A stretch of 64,000 nt of DNA from Pedobacter polysacchareus. Its GTDB lineage: Bacteria > Bacteroidota > Bacteroidia > Sphingobacteriales > Sphingobacteriaceae. A model generated the notes under the pieces. It worked only from the letters and a program-made list of their open reading frames with translations, did no database searches and was not told the DNA's origin. The stretch lies in assembly GCF_019802255.1 (NCBI RefSeq), contig NZ_JAHYSS010000005.1:186001-250000 (forward strand), written 5' to 3'. A program made the translations under genes and the position numbers. Within the stretch, counting starts at the first letter, position 1. Each line of letters starts with the position of its first letter. Shown in pieces: positions 35,282-44,492 of the stretch.

Positions 35282-36970
35282 TTATAAATCTGATCTTAAA
35301 ACAGCACCGTTGCTTGCATTCGTAACCAATGCTCTATACTGACCAAGCCACTTTGATTGCAAGATTTTTTTAATAGGCACAAACGTTGCTTTCCGTTTCG
35401 CAATTTCCTCATCATCCAAATTAACAGATAAGATGTAATTATCTACATCGATATGGATTTCGTCACCGTTCTTAAGTAAGCCAATCATTCCACCTTCGGC
35501 AGCTTCTGGCGATACATGGCCGATTGACGCTCCTCTTGTTGCTCCACTAAATCTTCCATCAGTAATCAGTGCAACGGAACTTCCTAATCCCATACCCATG
35601 ATCAAACTTGTTGGGGTCAACATTTCCTGCATGCCTGGTCCGCCCTTAGGACCTTCATATCTAATGACCACGACATCACCCGCCTTTACTTCTTTCATCA
35701 GTATTCCTGCAATAGCCTCATCTTGTCCATCATAACATACAGCTTTACCGGTAAATATCCTTGCACCCGTAAGGCCAGCTGTTTTTATTACAGCACCTTC
35801 CTCGGCAAGATTACCATAAAGAATGGCTAATCCGCCTACAGGGCTGTAAGGATTGTCAATAGTGCGGATGATATTTTTATCTTTGATCTCTGCATTCGCA
35901 ATCTTTTCAAGTAATGTTTCCCCGCCGATTGTCAAATTATCCAATAAAACTGCATTACCTCTTTTTGTCATTTCCTTCATCACTGCATTTACACCACCAG
36001 CCTTATTAATGTCTTCCATGTGGACGGTTGATAAACTAGGGGATATCTTAGCAATATGAGCAACTTTTTTAGAGATCGCATTGATGTCTTTGAGTTGAAA
36101 ATCAACATCTGCTTCATTAGCAATAGCCAGCATATGTAAAACCGTGTTTGAACTTCCACCCATTGCCATATCTACAGCAAAAGCATTCTTAATCGCATTT
36201 TCGTTTAGGATGTTCTTGAGCTTAAACTTTTCACTTGCAACCTCATCTTTTGCTATTTGACAAATACGTCTCGCAGCACTTCTATAAAGTGATTCACGTT
36301 CGCTTGTTTGGGCCAATATTGTTCCATTTCCAGGTAGCGCAATACCCATAGCTTCCATTAAAGTGTTCATAGAATTTGCGGTAAACATTCCCGAACAACT
36401 TCCTCCGCTAGGACAGGCATTACATTCAATATCCAGAAGTTCTTCATCACTGATTTTTCCTGCTTCGTGTTTCCCTACAGCTTCAAAGGCAGAGGCCAGA
36501 TCAATTGGAGTTCCATCCTTTTTATATCCTTTGGCCATTGGGCCACCGCTTACAAAAATTGTTGGCACATTCACCCTAAGCGCACCCATAATCATCCCCG
36601 GAACGATCTTGTCACAGTTGGGGATCGCGATCATTGCGTCAAGTTTGTGCGCATTCATCACGGTTTCTATGGAGCTCGCAATCAGTTCTCTGCTTGGTAG
36701 TGAAAACAGCATCCCATCATGTCCCATAGCAATGCCATCATCAACACCAATGGTATTAAATTCGAATGGAACACATCCATTTCTTTTGATTTCATCTTTT
36801 ATGATCTCAGCTACTTTATTTAGAAAAAAATGGCCTGGAATGATTTCTATAAATGAGTTTGCTACACCGATAAATGGCTTTGCAAAATCTTCGTCTTTTA
36901 ATCCTGTTGCTCGGAACAATGATCTATGTGGTGTTCTTTGATGCCCTTTTTTTACTTCGTCACTTCTCAT
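35282..36970 (-). CDS. ilvD: Dihydroxy-acid dehydratase IlvD
   Basis: 562 residues, normal length. Iron-sulfur cysteines lie in [11 protein letters not shown] and [21 protein letters not shown]; the C-terminal part has [19 protein letters not shown] and [20 protein letters not shown]. It dehydrates 2,3-dihydroxy-3-methyl(iso)valerate in branched-chain amino-acid synthesis. It is alone, without ilvB/N/C neighbours, which is unusual for Bacteroidota, where these genes are usually clustered; it may be a second copy carried with the accessory region, or a sugar-acid dehydratase paralogue, though the sequence is close to IlvD. Confidence 0.93.
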   Translation of the reverse strand: MRSDEVKKGHQRTPHRSLFRATGLKDEDFAKPFIGVANSFIEIIPGHFFLNKVAEIIKDEIKRNGCVPFEFNTIGVDDGIAMGHDGMLFSLPSRELIASSIETVMNAHKLDAMIAIPNCDKIVPGMIMGALRVNVPTIFVSGGPMAKGYKKDGTPIDLASAFEAVGKHEAGKISDEELLDIECNACPSGGSCSGMFTANSMNTLMEAMGIALPGNGTILAQTSERESLYRSAARRICQIAKDEVASEKFKLKNILNENAIKNAFAVDMAMGGSSNTVLHMLAIANEADVDFQLKDINAISKKVAHIAKISPSLSTVHMEDINKAGGVNAVMKEMTKRGNAVLLDNLTIGGETLLEKIANAEIKDKNIIRTIDNPYSPVGGLAILYGNLAEEGAVIKTAGLTGARIFTGKAVCYDGQDEAIAGILMKEVKAGDVVVIRYEGPKGGPGMQEMLTPTSLIMGMGLGSSVALITDGRFSGATRGASIGHVSPEAAEGGMIGLLKNGDEIHIDVDNYILSVNLDDEEIAKRKATFVPIKKILQSKWLGQYRALVTNASNGAVLRSDL

Positions 36971-37052
36971 ATTGAAAGTTTATTTATACCTGCAGATTTT
37001 GTCAGGATAGGTGATGTATAGTAGTTCTGGTTCATGTAGCTTGATGAATAAA

Positions 37053-37616
37053 CTATATCTGAGACTTTAGCCTGCTCAGCGTTTCCGGCGATATATTCAT
37101 ATAGGCAGCAAGATTGGAGTTAGACAATCTTTGAATAAGTTCAGGATTGTTTTTAAGCAGATTGCGATAGCGTTCAGCGGCACTTTGTGTGAGTAGATTA
37201 CCTAATTTGGAAGTCATCACCGTTAATCCGTATTCCAGAATATGAATATACATTTTGTCCCATTCAGGTATTGTTTTTCTTAAATAAGAAAAGTCCTCGT
37301 ATGTAATAACCAAAAGTTCTGATGTTTCCACTGCCTGGATATATTCTGCTGAAGGGGTTCTGGAAATAAAGCTTACAATAGAAGTCAGGAACGTATTTTC
37401 AAATGCCATGAACCTTGTAATGATACTTTGATCATCATTAGAATAATACAATCGAAGACAGCCTTTGTTAATAAAGAAGAGTCGGTTTGCTACCATGCCA
37501 TACTCAAGCAACTGTTCGTTTTTCTTTGCTTCAACTGGTTTGAAATATGAAATGACAGTGGCTAATTGCTCCTCATTGAGCACTGTTATCTTTTGGATTA
37601 AGTCTGCAAGTATCAT
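37053..37616 (-). CDS. Crp/Fnr family transcriptional regulator
   Basis: 187 residues. The cyclic-nucleotide-binding fold runs from about 20 to 130 (LLEYGMVANRLFFINKGCLRLYY). The C-terminus is a short HTH (LSNSNLAAYMNISPETLSRL), as in the compact Bacteroidota members of this family. Conserved cAMP-contact residues are not evident, so the effector is unknown. It lies 82 bp upstream of ilvD on the same strand and could regulate or be cotranscribed with it. Confidence 0.92.
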   Translation of the reverse strand: MILADLIQKITVLNEEQLATVISYFKPVEAKKNEQLLEYGMVANRLFFINKGCLRLYYSNDDQSIITRFMAFENTFLTSIVSFISRTPSAEYIQAVETSELLVITYEDFSYLRKTIPEWDKMYIHILEYGLTVMTSKLGNLLTQSAAERYRNLLKNNPELIQRLSNSNLAAYMNISPETLSRLKSQI

Positions 37617-37657
37617 TGTAATCGTATATATAACATTATTGAAAGTTAAAGTTGCAG

Positions 37658-37665
37658 CAAAAATA
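37658..37665 (-). promoter_or_regulatory. Promoter -7 box of the Crp/Fnr gene
   Basis: TATTTTTG on the minus strand, an exact TAnnTTTG match, about 42 bp before the ATG. The rest of the 268-bp gap up to 37884 shows no gene I can support. Confidence 0.55.
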
Positions 37666-37884
37666 TTTAAGAAACATTGACGAAGGTCAAAATCAAACCA
37701 GTAGTACCTAAGTCATACTATGGTAATTCATTCCGTATTTTGCGACCAGAACGGCGCGTTGTTGATTTTTTTGCTAAAATCTTTTCGTAAGCCGCTATTC
37801 GGATCGAAATTTTGCAATCCTAAGTAGAGCTTAATATGGATGGGGGGCAGACTCCGTAGACTTAAATTTTGCAGTAAACGATTA

Positions 37885-39189
37885 CTATTTGTGATTTTCA
37901 GTAAGTTTTCTGATTTGATAAAAAAAACGTTCAATTAATCTTAAATCTTCTGTCACAATTTCTGCGTTGCCTTTTAATTCTTTGTCAAAAGTTAGGGTTT
38001 TGTGATATGAGGTGGTTAACCCTTTGGGTAAATTAACATCTACATAATAATTTCCCTTTTCATCTGGAGCGAAGGAAATATTTTGTACCCTGCCTTCTAC
38101 AATTCCATATTCTTGAAAACGATAATTATCTAGTTTAATCAGCACTTTTTCTCCGCGTGCTATTTTGCCCGAGTTGACTGCAGGAATGAACATTCTGCCA
38201 ATTAAAGCTTTATTGTGGTCTGGCAGTATAGTTAAAATAGCATCGCCGCTTTTTAAAAATTGATTTTCAGCCCAAAATTGCTGAAAACTTGCCAAACCAT
38301 CTGTGGAAGAGATGATTAAATAATTTTGCTCCCATTCTCTTAAAGACCTTTTCAATTGTTCAAATAATTGTAAGGTTTGCAAAGCAAAATTGCTTTTGTC
38401 CTTCTCATTATTAATGTTTGTTCCGCTTCTTGTTTTATTGAGATTTGCAATCGTTTCCTGGGTTTGAGATAATGAAATTTCTATATTTTCTAAACTTTGC
38501 TCTGCTTGTATAAATTTAATTTTTTCATTTTCAAATTCGGAGGTCGAAATTACTTTTTGGCTTACGAGCTGCACTGTCCGCTGATAATTTTTCTTAATTA
38601 GCTCGAATTTGGCCAATTCTAGTTTTTTTTGCTGCTTTAACGCGACTATCCTGCTTTTATTGGCTTGGATATTTTGCTCGGTGGCTTTATTTTCCGGTTC
38701 ATAGGGTTTTAGGCTGACAAACAATTTTTCGTCTTGAAATGCCTTAGCAAAATTATTGTAGTCACCCTGAAGCTCACCTAATTTAAAATTGGATAGTTTA
38801 TTAACAGGAAAAGAGGACATATGAGCTGGTGATATGGAATCAATTATTTTTTTAAGCTGTAAAATGTCTTTATAATTAGCGGTGGACTGTAAGACCATTA
38901 AAATCTGGTTTTTTTTAACTTGCTGATGGTCTTTAATGAGAAGCTTTTCCAGTCTGGAATTTATTCGTGCCTCTAGTTTTTCTGGAGGATTTTGCGAGGT
39001 TACGATAATTGTTGCGGGCACAAATTCTGGATATTTGATGAAATAGCTCATCATGAAGATCATTAACAGGATCACCAAAATTACCACATTGCCCCAGCGG
39101 AACATCCAATGTGGTGGCTCTGCCAATACATCCTGCACACTCTCCGAGCGAAGATTGATCTCGTCTAATTTATCTTTTTTAGTTTCCAA
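37885..39189 (-). CDS. HlyD-family membrane fusion protein of the peptide exporter
   Basis: 434 residues. A cytoplasmic N-terminus is followed by one membrane span (WGNVVILVILLMIFMMSYF), a barrel-sandwich/lipoyl half (LEARINSRLEKLLI, then QVKKNQILMVLQS), a long coiled-coil hairpin (about 170-290), and the closing beta-barrel part (GEKVLIKLDNYRFQEYGI). It would link the ABC exporter to an outer-membrane channel. Start is TTG at 39189, which overlaps the end of the exporter gene by 11 nt; no upstream ATG exists in this frame. It is last in the peptide cluster. Confidence 0.93.
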   Translation of the reverse strand: METKKDKLDEINLRSESVQDVLAEPPHWMFRWGNVVILVILLMIFMMSYFIKYPEFVPATIIVTSQNPPEKLEARINSRLEKLLIKDHQQVKKNQILMVLQSTANYKDILQLKKIIDSISPAHMSSFPVNKLSNFKLGELQGDYNNFAKAFQDEKLFVSLKPYEPENKATEQNIQANKSRIVALKQQKKLELAKFELIKKNYQRTVQLVSQKVISTSEFENEKIKFIQAEQSLENIEISLSQTQETIANLNKTRSGTNINNEKDKSNFALQTLQLFEQLKRSLREWEQNYLIISSTDGLASFQQFWAENQFLKSGDAILTILPDHNKALIGRMFIPAVNSGKIARGEKVLIKLDNYRFQEYGIVEGRVQNISFAPDEKGNYYVDVNLPKGLTTSYHKTLTFDKELKGNAEIVTEDLRLIERFFYQIRKLTENHK

Positions 39190-41371
39190 GTTCGAGCTGA
39201 TTTTTGATTAGTCTGTAATATTCTCCCTTTTGGGCTACCAATTCCTGGTGATTGCCTTCTTCGATAGCCTTTCCCTTATCCAGTACAATAATTTTATCGG
39301 CATGTTTAACGGTAGATAGCCTGTGCGCAATAACGATAGCCGTTTTACCTTTAAAAAACTGCTCCAGGTTTTCGATAATGATCTTTTCATTATTGGCATC
39401 CAGGGCGCTGGTGGCTTCATCGAAAAATATATATTCGGGCGACTTGTAAACTGCCCTGGCAATAAACAAGCGCTGTTTCTGACCGCCGCTTATGCCGATG
39501 CCCTCATTCCCGATTTTAGTATTGTAACTTAGCGGCAAACTTTCTATAAAGCCTTGTATGTTGGCAATTTCGATTGCTTTTCTCAGTTTTTGCTTGTCAA
39601 TGGTATCTTCGCCAATGGCGATGTTGTTGGCGATGGTATCGTTAAATACATAACTTTCCTGCATCACTACCCCACAGTGATCCCGCCAAAACCTGGGGGA
39701 AATATTTTTCATATCGGTATTGCCAATTTTGATATCACCCTGGGTAGGTTCGTAAAATTTAGTGATGAGTTTTAAAAGCGTTGTTTTACCACTACCACTG
39801 GCCCCAACTATGGCCGTGGTTTTTTGATAGGGGATAACCAGGTTTAAATCCTGAAAAACAAAAGCATCAGAACCCGTATATTTAAACGAAATATTGGTTA
39901 ACTCGATATCTTTTTGTGGAACTTCAGTGGCATACTGTTCATCGCTGTCTTCTTCGTCTTCTTTATCATGTATTTCGCCCAGGCGTTCAAGCGATATTTT
40001 AGCATCCTGCGTTTGTTTAATAAAATCAATTAATTGCAGTAAAGGGCTATTGAGCTGCCCGATAATATACTGCACAGAAAGCATCATCCCCAGGGTAAGG
40101 TTTCCACTTAATACCAGTTTTGCGGCTAGAAAACTTACCAGGATATCTTTAATCTGGTTAATAAAACCTCCACCAACGGATTGCCATTGCTCTAACGAAA
40201 GCGCCTTTATTTTGATTTTGAATAACTTTACCTGTAAAAACTCCCAAGCCCATCGCTTCTGTTTTTCTGCATTGTGCATTTTTATCTCCTGCATACCGTT
40301 AATGAGTTCTATGACGGTACTTTGCTCTTGCGCAACCTGCGAGAACATTTTATAATCCAATTCTTTTCTCTTTTTAAGGAAAAAACTGATCCAGGCAATG
40401 TAAAGAATAGCGCCAATTAAATAAACTACAAACAGACGGTAATCGTACACCAAAAGCACAATGCTAAAAACGATGAGATTAACCATGGAGAATAGCGTGT
40501 TTAACGAGGAATTAGTTAGTAATTGCTCAATCCGATGATGATCGTTAATGCGTTGCATGATGTCTCCTGTCATTCTGGTATCAAAGAAACTGATGGGAAG
40601 TCTCATTAATTTGATAAAGAAATCTGATATGATGGAGATATTAATTCGAGTGGAAAGGTGCAGTAAAATCCAGCTTCTGATAATATCAATGCCTATTTTG
40701 CCCATAAAAAGCATCACCTGGGCCAATAAAATCAAATAGATGAAATTAATATCCTGATTTTGTATCCCAACGTCTACAATACTTTGAGTTAGAAAAGGGA
40801 AAATAAGTGACAATAAACTTCCTGCCAATAGTCCAAATGCTAACTGAATAACAAGTGATTTATATTTAATCAAATATCTGAATAGGAAGGAGAAACTTGT
40901 TTTTTTCTCTTCTTCCTCAAATTCATTTTTATAGAATGATGGGCTGGTTTCTAAAATTAGCGCAATACCTTCTTCAGTTTTATCATTCGCATTTTCGCCA
41001 ATCCAATGTTTAATAAATTCTTCTTTCGGATAGGTGATTAAGCCATAACTGGGGTCTGAAATATAAACCTTTCCGGCTTTATCAATTTTATAAACCACCA
41101 CATAGTGATTTTTGTTCCAATGTACAATACAAGGCAATGGTGCTTCTGCAACCAAAGTATCAAAATCTATTTTAACCCCTAAAGTTCTAAAACCTAAATT
41201 CTCCGCAGCGTTGCTAAGCCCTAACAAACCACTTCCTTCTCTGGTCGTTTCAGATAGTGTTCTCAAATGCTGAAGTGGTATACTTTTTTTATAGTATTTT
41301 GCTATCATGCGTAAGCAAGTAGGGCCACAGTCTTTTGCATCTGGTTGTTTATAAAAGGGGAATTTTTTCAT
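39179..41371 (-). CDS. C39 peptidase-containing ABC exporter (peptide-cleaving bacteriocin-type transporter)
   Basis: 730 residues. The N-terminal C39 peptidase has the cysteine in DAKDCGPTCLRM (Cys15), the histidine in HWNKNHYVVVY and the aspartate in ISDPSYG. A six-span membrane domain follows (about 165-450), then the ATPase with Walker A VGASGSGKTTLL, signature GISGGQKQRL and Walker B EYIFFDEATSALD. Family role: it cuts leader peptides after a double glycine while exporting the core across the inner membrane. This fits the three GG-leader precursors in the cluster. It starts 1 bp after the SPASM gene. Confidence 0.96.
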   Translation of the reverse strand: MKKFPFYKQPDAKDCGPTCLRMIAKYYKKSIPLQHLRTLSETTREGSGLLGLSNAAENLGFRTLGVKIDFDTLVAEAPLPCIVHWNKNHYVVVYKIDKAGKVYISDPSYGLITYPKEEFIKHWIGENANDKTEEGIALILETSPSFYKNEFEEEEKKTSFSFLFRYLIKYKSLVIQLAFGLLAGSLLSLIFPFLTQSIVDVGIQNQDINFIYLILLAQVMLFMGKIGIDIIRSWILLHLSTRINISIISDFFIKLMRLPISFFDTRMTGDIMQRINDHHRIEQLLTNSSLNTLFSMVNLIVFSIVLLVYDYRLFVVYLIGAILYIAWISFFLKKRKELDYKMFSQVAQEQSTVIELINGMQEIKMHNAEKQKRWAWEFLQVKLFKIKIKALSLEQWQSVGGGFINQIKDILVSFLAAKLVLSGNLTLGMMLSVQYIIGQLNSPLLQLIDFIKQTQDAKISLERLGEIHDKEDEEDSDEQYATEVPQKDIELTNISFKYTGSDAFVFQDLNLVIPYQKTTAIVGASGSGKTTLLKLITKFYEPTQGDIKIGNTDMKNISPRFWRDHCGVVMQESYVFNDTIANNIAIGEDTIDKQKLRKAIEIANIQGFIESLPLSYNTKIGNEGIGISGGQKQRLFIARAVYKSPEYIFFDEATSALDANNEKIIIENLEQFFKGKTAIVIAHRLSTVKHADKIIVLDKGKAIEEGNHQELVAQKGEYYRLIKNQLELGN

Positions 41372-41372
41372 T

Positions 41373-42452
41373 TTATTCTGACCAGATTTTATTAAAGGTT
41401 TCGGATAATTTATCTTTATTTATAGTACAGCCTGATTCAGAAACAGTGATTCCGGATTCTTTTAAATTGAGGTAACCTTCTTCATAGTTCCATCTAGAAA
41501 TAAAAGGATTATAAATACATTCAAAACGATGAAACCAGTATTCAGCTCCCTTTTCAGGCACGCGTGTATCGGTACACATATATCTGAATTCGCAGTGCTG
41601 GCAAACAAGGATTTGTTTCTTGTTGAGGTTGCCAAGGTCCAAAAATGAATTGCCATTAATGATTTGATGAAATTCATCAGAAGTCATCGAAGTAATGTTG
41701 CCGAAATTTTGTAAATTATTGAGTCCGTTTTTAATATTGCCACTTTGGTCAATATAAATTTTGCCGTTGTAATAGGAGTGTTTGTTATAAGCTTCCAGAA
41801 AAAAATCTTGGTTTACAAACAATTTGTCTTTGGTGAGCAGCTGTTGGTAATCTGCAAAATTCTCAGTGAAAAAATTGTAATAAATGTTATCTTTTAGTTT
41901 GGTGTGCGGCTTATCTGCCCCAAAAAAATTAACTGAAAATACGGGCTGTCGAGCTAATTCCCGCTCATATTTGTCAGAGGTTTTTTCATCAAATTTTTCA
42001 ATATAAAGATATATACCATCAATCTCCAGATGGGCAAATGACTTTATCACGTTGATCACTTTATCGTCTATTTGCGGCGAAATTATGCTTAAGTTTTGAA
42101 GGTGATGTTGACTTATAAAATCAATAAAACTATTGTTAATATTGACATGTACTACCGCGTGCGTTAGCTGGTTAGTATGGTGTAAGGCTTTCGATATTTT
42201 CGGAAATCTTTTCTTTTCCTGAGCTGATGCCACTTCAAAAATAATCTCTAAATTCAAAAGATAATCTATCAGTTCGCTGCGCTCAGATAGATCAGAAATC
42301 CTGGTAAAATCGATAAAGCTATCGGTGTTTAAAATATGGTAATGCTCGTTTGAAATAAAATGGTAGTCTTTACGACCCAAATCGTAAATTACAGCCCTGT
42401 TGAACCCAATTACTGGAACGCACAGTTGGTTTCGAAGATATAATTTGATCAT
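41373..42452 (-). CDS. Grasp-with-spasm system SPASM-domain peptide maturase
   Basis: 359 residues. The C-terminal SPASM-type cysteine group is CQHCEFRYMC with later cysteines in FECIYNP and SGCTINK. The N-terminal two-thirds should fold like a radical-SAM barrel, yet I see no CxxxCxxC motif, as is the case for the non-radical partner in grasp-with-spasm systems. It probably binds the precursor and helps the ATP-grasp ligase. ATG at 42452 overlaps the stop of a 53-codon ORF (ATGA). The name rests on recalled family features and on the neighbouring ligase, precursors and exporter. Confidence 0.85.
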   Translation of the reverse strand: MIKLYLRNQLCVPVIGFNRAVIYDLGRKDYHFISNEHYHILNTDSFIDFTRISDLSERSELIDYLLNLEIIFEVASAQEKKRFPKISKALHHTNQLTHAVVHVNINNSFIDFISQHHLQNLSIISPQIDDKVINVIKSFAHLEIDGIYLYIEKFDEKTSDKYERELARQPVFSVNFFGADKPHTKLKDNIYYNFFTENFADYQQLLTKDKLFVNQDFFLEAYNKHSYYNGKIYIDQSGNIKNGLNNLQNFGNITSMTSDEFHQIINGNSFLDLGNLNKKQILVCQHCEFRYMCTDTRVPEKGAEYWFHRFECIYNPFISRWNYEEGYLNLKESGITVSESGCTINKDKLSETFNKIWSE

Positions 42453-42610
42453 ATCGGGGATTTAAAGTATAGGTCCAGTTGTAATCTATTGGTATGGTAG
42501 ATCTTAGAAATCCTCGTTTTAATAAGGTAACTAGGTTTAGGCTTTTTTACCAATGATTTTAGGTGCAATGGTGCTTGTCCGGTACCTATCAGGTCTTTTA
42601 TTTTTTTCAT
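42449..42610 (-). CDS. 53-residue basic ORF between the ligase and SPASM genes
   Basis: ATG at 42610 to TGA at 42449, sharing ATGA with the start of the SPASM gene; it begins 27 bp after the ligase stop. The peptide is basic (MKKIKDLIGTGQAPLHLKSL, then VKKPKPSYLIKTRISKIYHT) with no signal or membrane span and no GG site. The tight coupling argues that it is translated. It could be a small peptide-recognition or accessory factor; no family is known to me. Confidence 0.7.
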   Translation of the reverse strand: MKKIKDLIGTGQAPLHLKSLVKKPKPSYLIKTRISKIYHTNRLQLDLYFKSPI

Positions 42611-42637
42611 AGGTTTTATCGTTATATGGATTAAAAA

Positions 42638-43633
42638 TTAAAGTGCCAATGCAATCTCTTTCTCCAAATTGTAATTGCAAGGGGATGATACCATACCAAA
42701 CTGCCCAACGGGATTTAAGTCTAAAAAATAATACTTAGCATCATCACTAGAGTAAATCACATCAAACGATGCACAGTTAAGTCCGCATGCATCAAGCATT
42801 TTTTTTAGTTTTTTTTCATATTTTTTTTCTAAGGCATACGGTGCAACCCTATTTGGTTTATCTCTATCATAATTTCTGAAATCAACATTGGTATTGCTAT
42901 TGTTTTGGGAGAATATGGCCATGGCGTAAAATTTACCATTCAGGTAAAAAACTCTAATCTCATAGGCTTTAGTGATGGCCTGCTGAAAAAAAGTAGGCAC
43001 AAATTGCTCTGGGAGGGCATCAATATCTTCTGGACTAACCATGGAGGTATAGGCCATGTGCGAGAAATCTTCCTCATCTTGTATGGAAAAGGGGGTGCTA
43101 ATAGGCTTAGAAATAATACGCTTTTCTTGCTCGAAAAAATTGGCAACTGTGTTTTTACAACTTGTAACTAAGTATTTGGGAGCTAAAACACCATATTGTT
43201 CACAAAGTTCCATTAAATACAGTTTGTTGATGTCGCTGTTTTTGAATTTATTTACCGAAGGAATTTTATCCAGCCTATAATAAAAATATTCTATCAGGGC
43301 GGTATGCTCAGTGCGTAGATAATCTTTAATTAAAATGTTCTTAAATCTGGCAAAAAGATCCAATCCACCCCTGCGGTACCACATTTTGGTAATCTGACTG
43401 CCCAAAACTGTTTTCCCATTTATGGTGATGGCAAAATCTGAAGAGGTAAGCCAAAGCAGTTCTAATAAGGTATCTTCATTGATTCTAATAAACGGCTTAT
43501 TTAGCCGTATAAGCCAGCTGATGACAGAACTGGTAGAATAATCGCTATTTATTGAAAATATTAATATCACGTAATTGGATTTTTGATTTTTAACAGCCAG
43601 CATTTTCAGCCACCTATTTTTTTGCCTGGTCAT
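42638..43633 (-). CDS. Grasp-with-spasm system ATP-grasp peptide ligase
   Basis: 331 residues. The fold resembles the microviridin-type ATP-grasp ligases: an N-terminal pre-ATP domain (NYVILIFSINSDYSTS, then MWYRRGGLDLF), a central ATP loop around KRIISKPISTPFSIQDE, and the metal site in YFLDLNPVGQFG. Such enzymes join side-chain carboxylates to Ser/Thr/Lys side chains as esters or amides in precursor peptides. It is first of the maturation genes and lies beyond an attenuator-like hairpin after the precursors. The exact linkages made here are unknown. Confidence 0.88.
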   Translation of the reverse strand: MTRQKNRWLKMLAVKNQKSNYVILIFSINSDYSTSSVISWLIRLNKPFIRINEDTLLELLWLTSSDFAITINGKTVLGSQITKMWYRRGGLDLFARFKNILIKDYLRTEHTALIEYFYYRLDKIPSVNKFKNSDINKLYLMELCEQYGVLAPKYLVTSCKNTVANFFEQEKRIISKPISTPFSIQDEEDFSHMAYTSMVSPEDIDALPEQFVPTFFQQAITKAYEIRVFYLNGKFYAMAIFSQNNSNTNVDFRNYDRDKPNRVAPYALEKKYEKKLKKMLDACGLNCASFDVIYSSDDAKYYFLDLNPVGQFGMVSSPCNYNLEKEIALAL

Positions 43634-43693
43634 TTGTGTTTGAGAAACAAGGAGTTTAAACCATAAAGACCGGTGGCTCCCGTTTCAAAAGCA

Positions 43694-43726
43694 AATAAAA
43701 CCATCGAGCCTATTATAGCTCGATGG
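43694..43726 (-). terminator. Attenuator-like hairpin between precursor and maturation genes
   Basis: On the minus strand a 9-bp stem (CCATCGAGC/GCTCGATGG, 8-nt loop) is followed by TTTTATTTGC, 18 bp after the last precursor stop. Partial termination here would give far more precursor mRNA than enzyme mRNA. Confidence 0.75.
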
Positions 43727-43743
43727 GTATTTGAGTTAGTTAA

Positions 43744-43941
43744 TTAAGTTTGCCATGATGAATTAGCGACAGTGCCAATTGTTTGACCCTGATCGTCGTA
43801 CATTGCTATTGATTTATCTGCACAGTTTTCACCATAAGTATATTTGCTGCATAGGGCGTGGGTTCCCATAGCAAGGCCACCGTTAACTTGGCTGTTTTCT
43901 AGTACTATTTTTTTCTCCAACAATTTTTTGCTGTTTTTCAT
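43744..43941 (-). CDS. GG-leader precursor peptide 1
   Basis: 65 residues. A leader of about 22 residues beginning MKNSKKLLEKKIVLE ends in QVNGG; the core of 43 residues follows with two cysteines (ALCSKYTYGENC) and Asp/Glu/Thr/Ser-rich stretches (ADKSIAMYDDQGQT). The leader matches the other two (K-L-[LF]-E-K-x-I, then Q-[IV]-x-GG), which is the cut site for the C39 exporter. Its first 23 coding bases are the same as in precursor 2, so they arose by recent duplication. The core differs. Confidence 0.93.
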   Translation of the reverse strand: MKNSKKLLEKKIVLENSQVNGGLAMGTHALCSKYTYGENCADKSIAMYDDQGQTIGTVANSSWQT

Positions 43942-43974
43942 ATCTTATAAATTAAGTTTTTAATAGATGGTTCG

Positions 43975-44172
43975 TTATGGACAACTTGTGAAAAAGCATT
44001 CTTCAACAAGTTGTTTACTGTCTGTAACTACTTGTGAGTTTATCACAGTACAACCTTGATTATTTGTATAGGTATGGCTTGTGTTTTTGTAAGTTACATT
44101 ATCAAGTCCTCCACTAATTTGACTATTCTGTAGTTCGATTTTTTTCTCGAACAATTTTTTGCTGTTTTTCAT
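43975..44172 (-). CDS. GG-leader precursor peptide 2
   Basis: 65 residues from the ATG at 44172, equal in length to precursor 1; the frame is open to 44250 but the leader pattern starts at MKNSKKLFEKKIEL. It ends in QISGG. The 43-residue core has three cysteines (NNQGCTV, EECFFTSC), is rich in Thr/Ser/Asn early, and has acid residues late (TDSKQLVEE). This layout offers many hydroxyl and carboxylate partners for ATP-grasp cross-links. It lies 33 bp upstream of precursor 1. Confidence 0.93.
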   Translation of the reverse strand: MKNSKKLFEKKIELQNSQISGGLDNVTYKNTSHTYTNNQGCTVINSQVVTDSKQLVEECFFTSCP

Positions 44173-44300
44173 TTTTTTCTGATTATTATTCATTCGATTG
44201 ACAACTTTTAAATTTTGAAACTTTAAATAGAGATCTTGATGATTATTCAAGAGTTCTAATTTTGCGTCAAATTTTAAAATAAGAAGGGATTGTTTTCCTG

Positions 44301-44492
44301 TTAGCGTAGTCCGAAACCAATTGGTACGTTAGTTCCAGGCTGGTCAAAGCCAACGTCTGTGCAAGTATCAGGGTTTTCTCTTGTTCCTGTTTCTGCTACA
44401 GATAATTGATTGCTGAATCCAAGTTTGCCGCCGTTGATCTGGCAATCTTTTAATTCAATACTTTTTTCGAATAATCTTTTGGTTGTTTTCAT
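44301..44492 (-). CDS. GG-leader precursor peptide 3
   Basis: 63 residues. The leader (MKTTKRLFEKSIELKDC) ends in QINGG and is more diverged at DNA level than the other two. The 41-residue core has AETGTRENPDTCTDVGF, one cysteine, then a Gly/Pro-rich tail ending FGLR. It is the first gene of the cluster and lies nearest to the divergent histidine kinase. Confidence 0.9.
   Translation of the reverse strand: MKTTKRLFEKSIELKDCQINGGKLGFSNQLSVAETGTRENPDTCTDVGFDQPGTNVPIGFGLR

Noticed and set aside
36363..36941. 192-codon plus frame inside ilvD
   Set aside because: Antisense to the conserved iron-sulfur region of ilvD; its length comes from codon bias.
37728..37934. 68-codon minus frame at the end of the HlyD gene
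   Set aside because: It overlaps the end of the HlyD gene in another frame and shows no start signal or known domain; I could not support it as a gene remnant.
41373..42452. Radical SAM activity of the SPASM protein
   Set aside because: No CxxxCxxC motif is visible, so it was not called a radical-SAM enzyme.
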